The translations under genes were made by a program, and so were the position numbers. Of a stretch of DNA of 64,000 nt, positions 48,760-60,361 are shown in pieces. The number at the start of each line of letters is the position of its first letter. Position 1 is the first letter of the stretch. The stretch covers positions 24,046 to 88,045 of the forward strand of contig CAYURO010000018.1 of the NCBI GenBank assembly GCA_964447285.1, in the 5' to 3' direction. Under the pieces are notes generated by a model. It did not search any database. It was not told the origin of the DNA and saw nothing but the letters and a program-made list of their open reading frames with translations. The stretch is from CAJBNH01 sp964447285 (GTDB taxonomy: Bacteria; Myxococcota_A; UBA9042).

Positions 48760-51486
48760 ATGAAGCGTGGTCCCCTCGTCGCAATTCTGGCCGTCTCATT
48801 GGTGTTCGCAGGCTGCCGTGCCGAATTCCTGCCCGCTTCGGCCGCACCTGGCGAGGACGTCGATTCGCTGGACGCTGCAGACACTGCCGTCCCCGACGGG
48901 GCGGTAGAAACGACGCCCGACATTGTGGCGGACCTCGCGGTGGATACCTCTGCCGACGACGTGGCGGACGTTGGTGTTGATCAGGACACAGCCGCAGAGA
49001 CCCTTGCCGACGCGGAGTTGGACGTTGCCGTCGACGCTGTCACCGACGCGGCTGTGGACGACGCGACGCCCGACGATGTTGTCGTCAACGTCGACGTCGA
49101 TGCCTCGGAGGTGCTGGATACGGTCGAGCCCTGCACCAACCAGACCTGCGACGACGGCCAGCCATGCACAGCGGACAGTTGCAAGGACGGCGTGTGCTCG
49201 CATCTGGCCCTCGCGGGGGCCTTCTGCAACGACGGCGACGCCTGCACGGTCGGGGACAAGTGCGTGCAGGGCCTGTGCAAGGCGACCGGGCCGGCCAACT
49301 GCGACGACGGCCAACCGTGCACCATCGACACGTGCGACAAGGTCGCCGGCTGCCAGAAGAAGGCAGCGGTCGACGGCATCGCGTGCGAAGACGGCAGTGC
49401 GTGCACGGCTGGCGACGCCTGCGCGATCGGCAAGTGTGTGGCGGGCAAGCCGGTGGCGTGCGACGACGGCAACGTGTGCACCGACGACGGCTGCGACGCG
49501 GTGCAAGGGTGCGTCCATCCAGCGGTTTCGGCAGACATGGGCTGCGACGACGGCGACGCTTGTACCGAAGGCGATGTTTGCGGGGGAGCCACCTGCAAGG
49601 CTGGCAAGCCGCTGATCTGCGACGACGGCAAGCCTTGCACGACCGACAAATGCGTGGCAGCGACGGGATGCGCGAATGCCAACACGGAGATCGAGACCGT
49701 GTGCAACGACGGCAACGACTGCACGGTCGGCGACATGTGCGACGGACAGGGTAAGTGCGGCGGCCTGGGCAAAGACTGCAACGACGATAACCCTTGCACC
49801 ATAGATACTTGCGCCAATAGCGTCTGCGCCCACGGCCCGTCCGCCGTCGGCGACCCCTGCAGCGACGACAACCCCTGCACCTTGGGCGACGCCTGCAAGG
49901 ACTCAGCATGCGTGGCGGGGACCCCCAAGGTTTGCGACGACAAGAACGCGTGCACGGCAGACGCGTGCGTGGCCGGGACGTGCAAGTACCAGCCGAAGGC
50001 CAGCGGTGCCTGCGACGACGGCGACGGCTGCACGGTCGACGATGCCTGCGACGCGGGCGTATGCGTGGGCGGCGCCGCCAAGACCTGCGACGACAACAAC
50101 ACCTGCACCAAGAACACTTGCGCTGAGGGCAGTTGCAGCTTCCCCGCGCTGAGCGGACTCAGCTGCGACGACGGCGACGGCTGCACGCTGGGCGACACCT
50201 GCCAGGTGGGTCAGTGCAAGGCCGGCACCGCCAAGGACTGCGGCGATAGCCATCCGTGCACCGACGACAGTTGCGCCGGTGGCGTCTGCGCCAACCTGGC
50301 GAACGCGGCCCCGTGCAACGACGGAGAGGCCTGTACGGTGTCGGACCAGTGCAGCAACAAGTCGTGCCAGGCCAAGAAGTTGGCCACCGTCACCCATGCC
50401 CAGGTGAAGGCCTGCGGTTACGTCGGGGCCGTCTCTTTCCGCCAGCGCGGGATGACGGTGGTTCCCGGTGGCTACGCCGTCGCGGGCGACGCGAGCTGTG
50501 GCGGTTCCAGCGGCAACGACAGCACGGGCTCGATGCTTCTGCGCCTGGGTCCCGACGGCGTCGCGCTGGGTCCCGCGACGTCGTTCTACCCGTCCACGTC
50601 GAATCTGGTGCTGGGCGTGGTCTGGGACGGCAAGTCGATTCTGGTTCCGTTGTACCAGGACCAGACCGGACTGCGGCGCCTCGTGGTGGTCCGTTTTGGA
50701 CTCGATGGCGTCCTGAAGGGCGAGCTGCTGCTGCCGACCGCGGGCGTCGTCTATCCGGCCGACGCCAGGGCAATTGCGGGCGGCGTCGCGGTGCTGATCG
50801 GCGGCAAGGTGCCGTCCAGCGACTCTGTCACCGACACGTCGACCACCCTGTTCGTCGTCGCCAACGACACTTTGGTCGCGGCCTTGCCGACGTCGTCCGG
50901 TGCGGCGCAGTACTCGGGCCTGGTGCTGCCCGTCTCGGGGGCCTACATCGTGTTGTACGGCGCGGGAACCATGGCGCGTCACGCTGTTTCTGCAGACGGC
51001 AGCAAGATCGTGTCCACCGTGACTACGTCGTCGCCGCAGCCGAATTCGTTCCCGGGTGCTCCCGTCACTGCGCTGGGCCTGACAGGGGACCCGAACATCG
51101 CCGTCGTCGCCGGCTACCAGCCGCCCGGCGGACCGTCGGTGGGACCTGCTTGGGCGTCACTGTTCTACACCTCGAATCTGCAGTACATCGCCCGGGTTCC
51201 GCTGGTCGACGCGGGCGGCAAGACGGCGGTCGTTGCGCCAATGGCGATCGTGCCGCTGACGACGACAGAGTTTCTGGTGGCCGGCATCAAGACGAACAGC
51301 GGGACGACGTACGCGGTCCGCATGAACACGGCGGGTCAGGTGTTGTCGACCATCGACACGCTGCCGCAAGAGGCCACGACCTGGCTGTACGACGCGGCCT
51401 CGGGCGTGTTGACGCTGGGACTGGTGCATCAGAACACGCAGCTGTCCTTTGCCAAGACCCAACCGGTGCCGGCGGTCTGCAAATAG
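48760..51486 (+). CDS. large Cys-rich repeat lipoprotein
   Basis: Encodes 908 residues. I start at the ATG at 48760 (MKRGPLVAIL), 9 nt after GGAG; an ATG two codons upstream has too short a spacer. The signal peptide ends in FAGC (Cys19). An acidic Asp/Val/Ala/Thr linker (about 30-120) is followed by about 14 Cys repeats of the form CDDGxxCTxDxCxxGxC (about 125-545). The C-terminal 350 residues are beta-rich with SMLLRLGPDG and VVRFGLDGVL repeats, like a beta-propeller. Probably a surface protein of Bradymonadota/Myxococcota style. The repeats are of EGF- or DUF4215-like disulfide type. Its function is unknown. Confidence 0.83.
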   Translation: MKRGPLVAILAVSLVFAGCRAEFLPASAAPGEDVDSLDAADTAVPDGAVETTPDIVADLAVDTSADDVADVGVDQDTAAETLADAELDVAVDAVTDAAVDDATPDDVVVNVDVDASEVLDTVEPCTNQTCDDGQPCTADSCKDGVCSHLALAGAFCNDGDACTVGDKCVQGLCKATGPANCDDGQPCTIDTCDKVAGCQKKAAVDGIACEDGSACTAGDACAIGKCVAGKPVACDDGNVCTDDGCDAVQGCVHPAVSADMGCDDGDACTEGDVCGGATCKAGKPLICDDGKPCTTDKCVAATGCANANTEIETVCNDGNDCTVGDMCDGQGKCGGLGKDCNDDNPCTIDTCANSVCAHGPSAVGDPCSDDNPCTLGDACKDSACVAGTPKVCDDKNACTADACVAGTCKYQPKASGACDDGDGCTVDDACDAGVCVGGAAKTCDDNNTCTKNTCAEGSCSFPALSGLSCDDGDGCTLGDTCQVGQCKAGTAKDCGDSHPCTDDSCAGGVCANLANAAPCNDGEACTVSDQCSNKSCQAKKLATVTHAQVKACGYVGAVSFRQRGMTVVPGGYAVAGDASCGGSSGNDSTGSMLLRLGPDGVALGPATSFYPSTSNLVLGVVWDGKSILVPLYQDQTGLRRLVVVRFGLDGVLKGELLLPTAGVVYPADARAIAGGVAVLIGGKVPSSDSVTDTSTTLFVVANDTLVAALPTSSGAAQYSGLVLPVSGAYIVLYGAGTMARHAVSADGSKIVSTVTTSSPQPNSFPGAPVTALGLTGDPNIAVVAGYQPPGGPSVGPAWASLFYTSNLQYIARVPLVDAGGKTAVVAPMAIVPLTTTEFLVAGIKTNSGTTYAVRMNTAGQVLSTIDTLPQEATTWLYDAASGVLTLGLVHQNTQLSFAKTQPVPAVCK
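49130..50400 (+). repeat. Cys-rich repeat array (about 14 units of ~30 residues)
   Basis: Each unit contains CDDG or CNDG, then C-T, then C-x3-5-C. Codons for Cys are TGC and flanks are Gly/Asp, giving strong periodicity. Long open frames on the opposite strand are a by-product of this composition. Confidence 0.88.
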
Positions 51487-51578
51487 GTCGCGGACGGGCA
51501 GGGTTGAACGCAGGGGCAGCACGGCGCAGGGTCGCGCGATTTCGGTTGTCGGGTGTCGTCGGGGGGAGAGGAGCAGGA

Positions 51579-52589
51579 ATGGTCGACCGGCGAGTCATGC
51601 AGCTGATCCAGAGGACCGACCGAGGTCGTGCGGTGGTCCATTGTCTGGCGCTGGGCCTTGCCTTGCAGGTTGCCGCGGTATCTCTGACCGGCGTTGCGGT
51701 TTCGACTGCTGTTGCGGCCCCTGCAGACACCTCTGCGACGCTGGCTGCGGAGGGTGCGGCGCTGTTCAAGCGGAGCGAATACCTGGATGCTGCACGCACC
51801 TTCGATAGGGCCATCGCCTTGGACGGCAAGGACTTTCGCCTGCTGCGCTATGCCGGTCGCGCTTGGCAAGAGGTCGGGCACTGGCCCAAGGCGCTGGACC
51901 TGCTGGAGCGCTATGACCGTCAGGAGCCCGAGGTGGCGTTGCGGGCGACGCTGCTGCCGAACCTTGACAAGCTGCGCAAGGCGACGCCGCTGGAGCGCGC
52001 CGAAGCGTTGGAGGCGGCTTGCCAGCGCTATCCGCAAGCTGGTCTGGAGGCGGACGCGGGCAAGGCGTTCGAGGTGCTGAACGACGCCGCGGGCCACCGC
52101 AAGGCGCTGGCGTTCGCCGAGACGGCGCGTCGGGCGGCCACGGACCCGAGTCAAGTCGCGGAGTTGGACGCGTGGATCGCCCGACTGCGAACCCGACAAG
52201 CTGAGTTCGACCGAAAAGCTGCAGTTCAGACGACCGCGTCGCCAGTGCCGGTGGTTCGCACGGCCGACGGACCCACGGGCGCACAGTGGGCGGCTTGGGC
52301 CGGCGGCGCGACGCTGGCGGTCGGGGGCGCGGTGCTGTGGGTGATAGGCACGAGCGCGACGCAGTCGGCCAACGACGACCTGACCGAAGGGCGTTCGACC
52401 TATGCCGAGTACAAAAACGCGCGTGATGGTGCAGATGTACAGTATTTCACCGGCATCGGGCTGGTCGGTGCAGGCGCCGTTGCCGCCGCCGTCGGTTGGT
52501 TCTTGGCCCCTGACGCGACCGACGCCACCCAGTCTCGCCTGTTTGTGACACCCGCTCCCGCCGGAATCGGTTTGGCGATGCGCTTTTGA
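51579..52589 (+). CDS. TPR-repeat protein with C-terminal membrane helices
   Basis: Encodes 336 residues. The ATG at 51579 has GAGGAGCAGGA upstream. An N-terminal signal-like segment (about 22-46) precedes TPR-like helices (LAAEGAALFKRSEYLDAARTF, DFRLLRYAGRAWQEVGHWPK). A hydrophobic stretch near 245-265 (WAAWAGGATLAVGGAVLWVI) and another near 295-315 form two helices, ending in APAGIGLAMRF. The gene immediately precedes the zinc-ribbon kinase (18 bp apart) and is probably in its operon; similar pairs occur in Myxococcota. It may be a kinase partner or substrate. Confidence 0.75.
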   Translation: MVDRRVMQLIQRTDRGRAVVHCLALGLALQVAAVSLTGVAVSTAVAAPADTSATLAAEGAALFKRSEYLDAARTFDRAIALDGKDFRLLRYAGRAWQEVGHWPKALDLLERYDRQEPEVALRATLLPNLDKLRKATPLERAEALEAACQRYPQAGLEADAGKAFEVLNDAAGHRKALAFAETARRAATDPSQVAELDAWIARLRTRQAEFDRKAAVQTTASPVPVVRTADGPTGAQWAAWAGGATLAVGGAVLWVIGTSATQSANDDLTEGRSTYAEYKNARDGADVQYFTGIGLVGAGAVAAAVGWFLAPDATDATQSRLFVTPAPAGIGLAMRF

Positions 52590-52606
52590 CCCCCAGTGAG
52601 TCCTGC

Positions 52607-54160
52607 ATGCCGCGCATTTGTCCGACCTGCCAGTTCACTACCGAGGCGCTTCAGTGCCCCGCGGACGGAACGGACACCACGCCCCTCGATTCCCCAGCGG
52701 GCGGAGGTCTCGTCGGCAAGACCCTCGGCGGCCGCTACCGCGTCACGCGCCTGATCGGCGAGGGCGGTTTTGGTGCCGTGTATCAGGCCGAGCACTCGGG
52801 CACCGGCGACGTGGTGGCCATCAAGGTGCTGCATCCGGAGCAGGCGGACAGCGGCGAGACCACCTCCCGTTTTCAGCATGAGGCCGCGGTCACTGCGCGC
52901 CTGAAGCAGCCCCACACCGTGCGGGTGTTCGACTTTGGCCAGATGGACTCAGGCGCGCTGTACCTGGCGATGGAGTTTCTGGACGGCCGCACCCTGACCA
53001 AGGTCATCGACACAGAGAGTCCGCTGGGGTACGAGCGCATCGGCAGCATCGCGCTGCAGGTGCTGAAGTCGCTGGCAGAGGCTCACGCGCAAGGGTTGGT
53101 GCACCGCGACCTGAAGCCGGACAACATCTTCCTGCAAAACGTCCATGGCGAAGACGACTTTGCCAAGGTGCTGGACTTCGGCATCGCCAAGTCGCTGGCG
53201 CGGGGCAGCGAGTCGCGGACGGCGGCGGGCGTGATCGTCGGTACCCCGCAGTTCATGAGTCCGGAGCAAGCGCGCGGAACACCGGTGGACGCGCGAACCG
53301 ACCTGTACGCACTGGGTTGCATCCTGTTCCATGCGCTGACGGGCAAGTTGGCTTTCGCTTCAGAGAGCGCGATCGACACCTTGGTGCAGCGCCTGACCCA
53401 GCCTCCGCCCGACGTGCGCGGCCAGTGCCTGACCCCGACGCCCGATGCGATATGCGAGGTGGTCCGCAAGGCGATGGCCACAGAAGCGAACGACCGCTAC
53501 GCCTCGGCGCAAGAGATGGCCAAGGCGTTGACGGAGGCGATGAAGAAGTCCAACGCGCCGGGGCCGCAAACGTCACGGGTGGCACCGGGGCCTCTTCGTC
53601 CGGCCCGTCCGCAGCCGGCCTCGCCTCGCCCGGCGCCGCAGCCTGCAGCGCAACGCCCGGCGACCCGGCCGGTGGCCGCCGCGCCACAAGTGCCCGAAGA
53701 GCGGACCGTCGCCATCGACCTCCTCGCCGCGCCCGCGCCAGCGCCCGCCCGGTTGGCCGTCGCTAAGCCCAAGTCGGCCGCGGCGTCCGACGCGAACGCG
53801 CCGGTGGCGTTGTCCAAGGTTGGATCGTCGAAGTGGATGTGGATAGGCATCGGGGCCGTGCTGGTGGCTGCTGCCGCGGCGGGAGGCTATGCCGCGCTGC
53901 GTCCGGCGCCCGTATCGCCAGACCCGTTGCCGGTCGCATCGTCGGTCCCGGTCGCGCAACCCGTCGCCGATCCGGCCCCGGCTCCGCCGGCCGAGCCCGT
54001 TGCTGCCCCTGCACCCGCCGCGCCAACCCCAGCACTGGTCCAGCCGGCCGCTGTCCCTGCCGCGCCGTCTCAGCCCGCCGCGGCGCCTGCCAAGGCCAAA
54101 CCGGTGCGCAAGGCAGCCAAGCCCAAGTCGGCAGCCGCGCCCGAGATTCTGGTGGAGTAG
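52607..54160 (+). CDS. second zinc-ribbon, membrane-anchored Ser/Thr protein kinase
   Basis: Encodes 517 residues. The ATG at 52607 (MPRICPTCQF) follows GTGAG. The ribbon is CPTC, eight residues, CPADG. Kinase: GEGGFG (51-56), Lys73 in VAIK, HRDLKPDN (Asp168), DFG (190-192), MSPEQARGTPVDARTDLYALG. A Pro/Ala-rich linker, a TM helix (409-430) and an Ala/Pro/Lys-rich tail follow. Catalytic residues are complete. It is a paralogue of the kinase at 2905-4782, with a shorter tail. The preceding TPR gene suggests an operon. Confidence 0.93.
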   Translation: MPRICPTCQFTTEALQCPADGTDTTPLDSPAGGGLVGKTLGGRYRVTRLIGEGGFGAVYQAEHSGTGDVVAIKVLHPEQADSGETTSRFQHEAAVTARLKQPHTVRVFDFGQMDSGALYLAMEFLDGRTLTKVIDTESPLGYERIGSIALQVLKSLAEAHAQGLVHRDLKPDNIFLQNVHGEDDFAKVLDFGIAKSLARGSESRTAAGVIVGTPQFMSPEQARGTPVDARTDLYALGCILFHALTGKLAFASESAIDTLVQRLTQPPPDVRGQCLTPTPDAICEVVRKAMATEANDRYASAQEMAKALTEAMKKSNAPGPQTSRVAPGPLRPARPQPASPRPAPQPAAQRPATRPVAAAPQVPEERTVAIDLLAAPAPAPARLAVAKPKSAAASDANAPVALSKVGSSKWMWIGIGAVLVAAAAAGGYAALRPAPVSPDPLPVASSVPVAQPVADPAPAPPAEPVAAPAPAAPTPALVQPAAVPAAPSQPAAAPAKAKPVRKAAKPKSAAAPEILVE

Positions 54161-54221
54161 GAAAGTGGCGGAAGCGGGCGTGCCGGTCGCGAAGGTCGGG
54201 CGACGGGCAGATGACCTGCGA

Positions 54222-55241
54222 TCAACGCTTGGCGACGGGAACGACGATGGCGGGAACAGGCTCGGCGGCGGGTGCGACGGGCTTGGGCGGATTGTCCAAC
54301 AGCGCGTCGAACTTCTGCACGGTTGCCTGGAAGCTGGCGAGCGAACCGGCGTCGAGCTGACGCTGCGTCGTGCCGTGGTAGTCGATCGGGTCGATCGTCT
54401 TGCCGTCGGCCGTATTCAGTTGGTAGTGCAGGTGCGCGCCCGTCGAGCGACCGGTGTTGCCGGACAGCGCGATGACCTGGCCCGCCGTGAGTTTGTCGCC
54501 CACCTTCACGCGGTTCTCGGACAAGTGCAGGAACTTGGCGATCGTGCCGTCCTCATACTGCACTTCGATGCAGTTGCCGTTCGCGCTCCAATTCCAGTTG
54601 CTGCGGAGCACGACGCCCGGCTTGGGGCAGTTGATCTCGGTGCCGACGTCGGTCTTGAAGTCCATGCCCTTGTGGGTGGGGCGGTCCTTCAGCAGGCTGG
54701 TGACCTGCTCGTAGTCCTCGATTGGCGAGTCGTTCAGGCGGCGAGCGACCTCGGCTCCCTGCTCGTTCCAGTAGCTCGCATACTTGTCGCCGGGGGCCAG
54801 AAAACGGTAGGCGCGGAAGGTCTTGCCCAGTCTGTTGACCTTCAGGCTGGCGACGCCGATCTCCAGCTCCGCCTCTTCCGTCCAGTGCCAGCCTGCGCGC
54901 ATCACGTCGCCGGGGTTCAGCTGGCGGCGCAGGTCGACGTCCCAAACGAACAGGCGCGCCCACTCGGCCGAAACGAGGTCGCCGTCGACCGACGCGTCGC
55001 CAAAGTCCTGCGAAGGAGAGCGCTTGAGCGAGACCGTCACGGCCTCCCACTCGCCTTCCGGCACTGCGGCAAGGGCTGGGGCAGCGGCTTGCGGGGCGGC
55101 GGGTTGGGCGGCGGCGGCGGGCTTGGTGGTCTGGGGATCGGGTGCAGACGTGCGAATGAACGCGAGCGCGAGGATCACCACCAACGAGACGGCCAGCAGC
55201 AGCCAGGGAACGCCAGGCTTGGCGAAGAGCTTGCGGATCAT
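54222..55241 (-). CDS. M23-family (LytM) metallopeptidase
   Basis: Encodes 339 residues. The ATG at 55241 has GGAGGT upstream. An N-terminal membrane helix (about 12-30) places the rest in the periplasm. The LytM/M23 zinc site has THKGMDFKTDVG (His190, Asp194) and GAHLHYQL (His270, His272), so all ligands are there and the enzyme is likely active. M23 enzymes cleave peptidoglycan cross-links or act as activators of amidases. About 100 residues between helix and catalytic domain form a beta-rich segment. It is downstream of the sigma-54 regulator gene on the same strand but has its own promoter candidate. Confidence 0.9.
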   Translation of the reverse strand: MIRKLFAKPGVPWLLLAVSLVVILALAFIRTSAPDPQTTKPAAAAQPAAPQAAAPALAAVPEGEWEAVTVSLKRSPSQDFGDASVDGDLVSAEWARLFVWDVDLRRQLNPGDVMRAGWHWTEEAELEIGVASLKVNRLGKTFRAYRFLAPGDKYASYWNEQGAEVARRLNDSPIEDYEQVTSLLKDRPTHKGMDFKTDVGTEINCPKPGVVLRSNWNWSANGNCIEVQYEDGTIAKFLHLSENRVKVGDKLTAGQVIALSGNTGRSTGAHLHYQLNTADGKTIDPIDYHGTTQRQLDAGSLASFQATVQKFDALLDNPPKPVAPAAEPVPAIVVPVAKR

Positions 55242-55312
55242 GAGGCGACCTCCGGGATGCGCGAAAACGGGAAATACGACTCGGCGCCCGGGATGCCCTC
55301 GGGCTCAAGGCG

Positions 55313-55340
55313 ACGATAATCGTGAACCTGGAGGTGTAAA
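55313..55340 (-). promoter_or_regulatory. candidate promoter of the M23 peptidase gene
   Basis: Minus strand: TTTACA (plus 55335-55340), 16 bp, TATCGT (55313-55318), in an AT-richer patch. The ATG at 55241 lies about 70 bp downstream. Confidence 0.48.
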
Positions 55341-55368
55341 CTTTTTCGCAGAATTCGAGAGGCTGGGC

Positions 55369-57474
<2,106 letters not shown>

Positions 57475-57630
57475 GTGATTCTGGGGCAGGGGCTCCCAGG
57501 CCCCGAGCGGCGCACGGTAGTCCCCGCTTGGCGGAAGGGCAAGCGATCCTGCCGCCTCGCTTGGCGTTCCTCATCGGTTCTGCTACCGATTCGCCGCGCG
57601 CGAGACCCGCGCGCCTTCCGTGGAGTCCCC

Positions 57631-59631
57631 ATGCTGCCCACTGTTCGCACCGCCGCACATCTCGCCTCATGGCGCGTCATCCTGAGGCTGTGCGCGGGTT
57701 TGTCCCTGACCGCGGTCCCCGTCGTTGCGGCAACGCCGTCCGCGCCGCAAGTCACCACCGCCGGAAATCTGGTGCTGGACGGCGTGCCCGACATCCCGGA
57801 CGCGCTGGCAGAGCGGATGCTGCAGTACCAGAACGTGCGCGCGGCGGGCCTGCTGGATTGGGACCCGAACGGCCAGGGTGTGCTGATCAGCACCCGCTTT
57901 GGCGAGACCAACCAGCTGCACTTCGTCCAGAAGCCGGGCGGAGCGCGCACCCAGCTGACGTTCTTTCCGGAGCCGGTGCGCGGCGCGCAGTGGCGTCCGC
58001 GCGTGGGCGACCGCGAGGCGCTGCTGTCGATGGATCAGGGCGGTGCCGAGAACGACCAACTGTACCTGTGGCGCTGGCGCGATGGTCAATCGACGCGGCT
58101 GACGGACGGCAAGTCGCGGCACGAGTCGGCGCTGTGGTCGGGGCAGGGGGATCGCATCGCCTACACATCGAACGCCCGGAACGGCAAGGACTTTGACGTC
58201 TACGTGATGAATCCAGACGACCCGGCGACGGCGCGGCGTGTGATCGACCTCGAAGGGTCGTGGCGCATCACGGACTGGTCGCCGGACGGGTCGAAGCTGC
58301 TGCTGCTGCGCTATGTGTCCATCGAAGAGAGCCACCCGTTCGTCCTCGACCTGGCCAAGCGCGACCTCACTCGGCTGTTCCCAGAGTCGAAGAAGCTGGT
58401 GTCGTACGGGACGTTGCGCTGGGGCGAGGGCGGTCGCGTCTGGATCCTGTCCGACGACGGCGGCGAGCTGCAGCGGCTGGGGCGGCGCGAGGCGGACGGT
58501 CAGGTCAAGTGGTTCTCGGCTGAGATCCCTTGGAACGTCGAAGACCTGGACGTGTCGACCGACCTGCGGCAGGTGGCCTTTGCCGTCAACGAAGACGGCA
58601 TCTCGCGGGTCTATCTGCTGCCCACGAGCGGCAAGCCCGTGCGCGTCGGTGCGGTGCCAGAGGGCCTGCTGACCGGGTTGAAGTGGCGCCCGGACGGCAG
58701 GGAACTGGGGCTCTCGGTGTCGACGGCCACCACACCCGGCGACGTGTTTTCGGTCGACGCCTTGGGGCGCAAGGTCGTGCGCTGGACCCAGAGCGAGGTG
58801 GGTGGGCTGCCGCAAGAGACGTTTGTCGCGCCGAAGCTGATTCGCTATCCGACGTTCGACCAGGTCAACGGCAAGCCGCGCGAGATCCCCGCCTTCTGGT
58901 ACCAGCCGCGGGCGAAGCAAGGGCGCCCCGCGCGCAGTCCGTTCGTGGTGCACATCCACGGGGGCCCCGAGGGCCAGGCGCGACCGCGGTTCGACCCCAC
59001 GATCCAGTTCTGGGTCAACGAGTTGGGGGTGGCGGTGCTGGTGCCGAACGTGCGCGGGTCAGACGGCTATGGTCGGTCGTACCTGGCGCTGGACAACGGC
59101 AAGCTGCGCGAGGATTCGGTCCGCGACATCGGGGCTTTGCTCGACTGGGCGGCGACGCAACCGCAGCTCGACGCGACAAGGGCGGCGGTCTATGGCGGGT
59201 CGTACGGCGGCTACATGGTGCTGGCGAGCCTCGCGAAGTATCCCGACAAGCTGCGGGCGGGCGTAGACGTGGTCGGCATCAGCCACTTCGTCACGTTTCT
59301 GGAGAACACGAAGGGCTATCGCCAGGACCTGCGCCGCGTGGAGTACGGCGACGAGCGCATTCCGGAGATGCGCGCCTTCTTGCAGGCGATCTCGCCGCTG
59401 ACCCTGGCCGACCGCATCCGCGCGCCGCTGCTGGTGATTCAGGGCGCGAACGACCCGCGCGTGCCGGCCAGCGAGGCCGCGCAGATTGTGCAGGCCGTGC
59501 GCAAGAACGGCGTCGAGGTCGGGTACCTGCTGGCCAAGGACGAGGGGCACGGCTTCCAGAAGAAGGGCAACCGCGACGTGATGGGTCGGGCCGTCGTGGC
59601 GTTCTTCGAGCGGTTTCTGGTGCCGAAGTGA
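57631..59631 (+). CDS. S9-family prolyl oligopeptidase-like peptidase
   Basis: Encodes 666 residues. The ATG at 57631 (MLPTVRTAAH) has TGGAGT upstream; the frame is open further up but there is no better start. A signal peptide (to about 36, PVVAATPSA) is likely. A seven-blade propeller-like region (about 60-390) precedes the catalytic alpha/beta domain: HIHGGPEGQ, GGSYGGYM (Ser524), GANDPRVP (Asp608), DEGHGF (His640). The triad is complete. The family cleaves short peptides after Pro or Ala. Exported location suggests peptide scavenging. Divergent from the sigma-54 regulator. Confidence 0.92.
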   Translation: MLPTVRTAAHLASWRVILRLCAGLSLTAVPVVAATPSAPQVTTAGNLVLDGVPDIPDALAERMLQYQNVRAAGLLDWDPNGQGVLISTRFGETNQLHFVQKPGGARTQLTFFPEPVRGAQWRPRVGDREALLSMDQGGAENDQLYLWRWRDGQSTRLTDGKSRHESALWSGQGDRIAYTSNARNGKDFDVYVMNPDDPATARRVIDLEGSWRITDWSPDGSKLLLLRYVSIEESHPFVLDLAKRDLTRLFPESKKLVSYGTLRWGEGGRVWILSDDGGELQRLGRREADGQVKWFSAEIPWNVEDLDVSTDLRQVAFAVNEDGISRVYLLPTSGKPVRVGAVPEGLLTGLKWRPDGRELGLSVSTATTPGDVFSVDALGRKVVRWTQSEVGGLPQETFVAPKLIRYPTFDQVNGKPREIPAFWYQPRAKQGRPARSPFVVHIHGGPEGQARPRFDPTIQFWVNELGVAVLVPNVRGSDGYGRSYLALDNGKLREDSVRDIGALLDWAATQPQLDATRAAVYGGSYGGYMVLASLAKYPDKLRAGVDVVGISHFVTFLENTKGYRQDLRRVEYGDERIPEMRAFLQAISPLTLADRIRAPLLVIQGANDPRVPASEAAQIVQAVRKNGVEVGYLLAKDEGHGFQKKGNRDVMGRAVVAFFERFLVPK

Positions 59632-59632
59632 C

Positions 59633-59651
59633 GGGGCGGGGCGGGGCGGGG
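59633..59651 (+). other. G-quadruplex motif (four GGGG runs)
   Basis: GGGGCGGGGCGGGGCGGGG begins two bases after the S9 peptidase stop codon: four runs of four G, each separated by one C. This is a near-ideal quadruplex sequence in the 3' UTR on the sense strand. It could affect transcription ending or mRNA stability, or be neutral. Confidence 0.7.
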
Positions 59652-59773
59652 CAGGTGCGTCCAGTCATGGGGAGGGCAGCGGGTCTCCTCCTTGCGCCCC
59701 CTTCCCCCCTTTGCGACATCCTGTGCTATAGGCGCGGACCCACGCGCATTCGCGCGCCTTTCGGGTGGCCGAC

Positions 59774-60361
59774 ATGACCCTGGACATCGTCCTGCTGACC
59801 TCCGTTGCCCTGGCCATGGACGCCTGCGCCGTCGCTGCGGGTTGCGCCCTGCGCGTGCCCCGAGTGTCCGCCGCCCGCACGTTGGAAATGGCATTGGTAT
59901 TCGGCGGGTTCCAGGCCGTCATGCCGGTGATTGGCTTCTTTCTTGGGGTGGCCTTCACGGGCGCGGTGGCGTCGATGGCTCCGTGGATTGCGTTTGCGCT
60001 GCTGGTCGGTTTGGGCGGGCGCATGGTGTGGAGCGCCTTCAAGTCCCCCGAGAACAGCGCCGAGGGCAGCGGCCGCCACGACGACGCGCCTTCGGGTTGG
60101 CCCACGTTCACTGCGCTGCTGGGGTTGGGCGTGGCCACCAGCATCGACGCGCTGGCGGTCGGCATCGGCTTTGGTCTGCTGCAGGTGCCACTGGCGCTTG
60201 CGGCGACGGTCATCGGTCTGGTGACGTTCGGGCTGGTGCTGGTCGCGGCGCACGTCGGACGCAAGGCAGGCGCGGCGCTGGGCCGTCACGCCGAGTGGCT
60301 GGGCGGTGCCGTGCTGATCGCGATCGGAATCCGCATTCTGGTCGCGCACTTGCTGGCGTGA
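59774..60361 (+). CDS. mntP: manganese efflux pump MntP
   Basis: Encodes 195 residues from the ATG at 59774 (MTLDIVLLTS); a GTG three codons upstream is less family-like. Six helices and the paired conserved motifs LAMDACAV (near residue 16) and TSIDALAVG (near 120), as in MntP. It exports Mn2+ across the inner membrane. No yybP-ykoY-type manganese riboswitch was recognised upstream. The stop is 56 bp from that of speD on the opposite strand. Confidence 0.92.
   Translation: MTLDIVLLTSVALAMDACAVAAGCALRVPRVSAARTLEMALVFGGFQAVMPVIGFFLGVAFTGAVASMAPWIAFALLVGLGGRMVWSAFKSPENSAEGSGRHDDAPSGWPTFTALLGLGVATSIDALAVGIGFGLLQVPLALAATVIGLVTFGLVLVAAHVGRKAGAALGRHAEWLGGAVLIAIGIRILVAHLLA

Noticed and set aside
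48981..50198. Long minus-strand open frames across the Cys-rich repeat
   Set aside because: Generated by repeated TGC/GAC codons; no start signals or domains.
59700..59773. yybP-ykoY manganese riboswitch ahead of mntP
   Set aside because: No conserved core sequence or stem arrangement could be found in the short leader.
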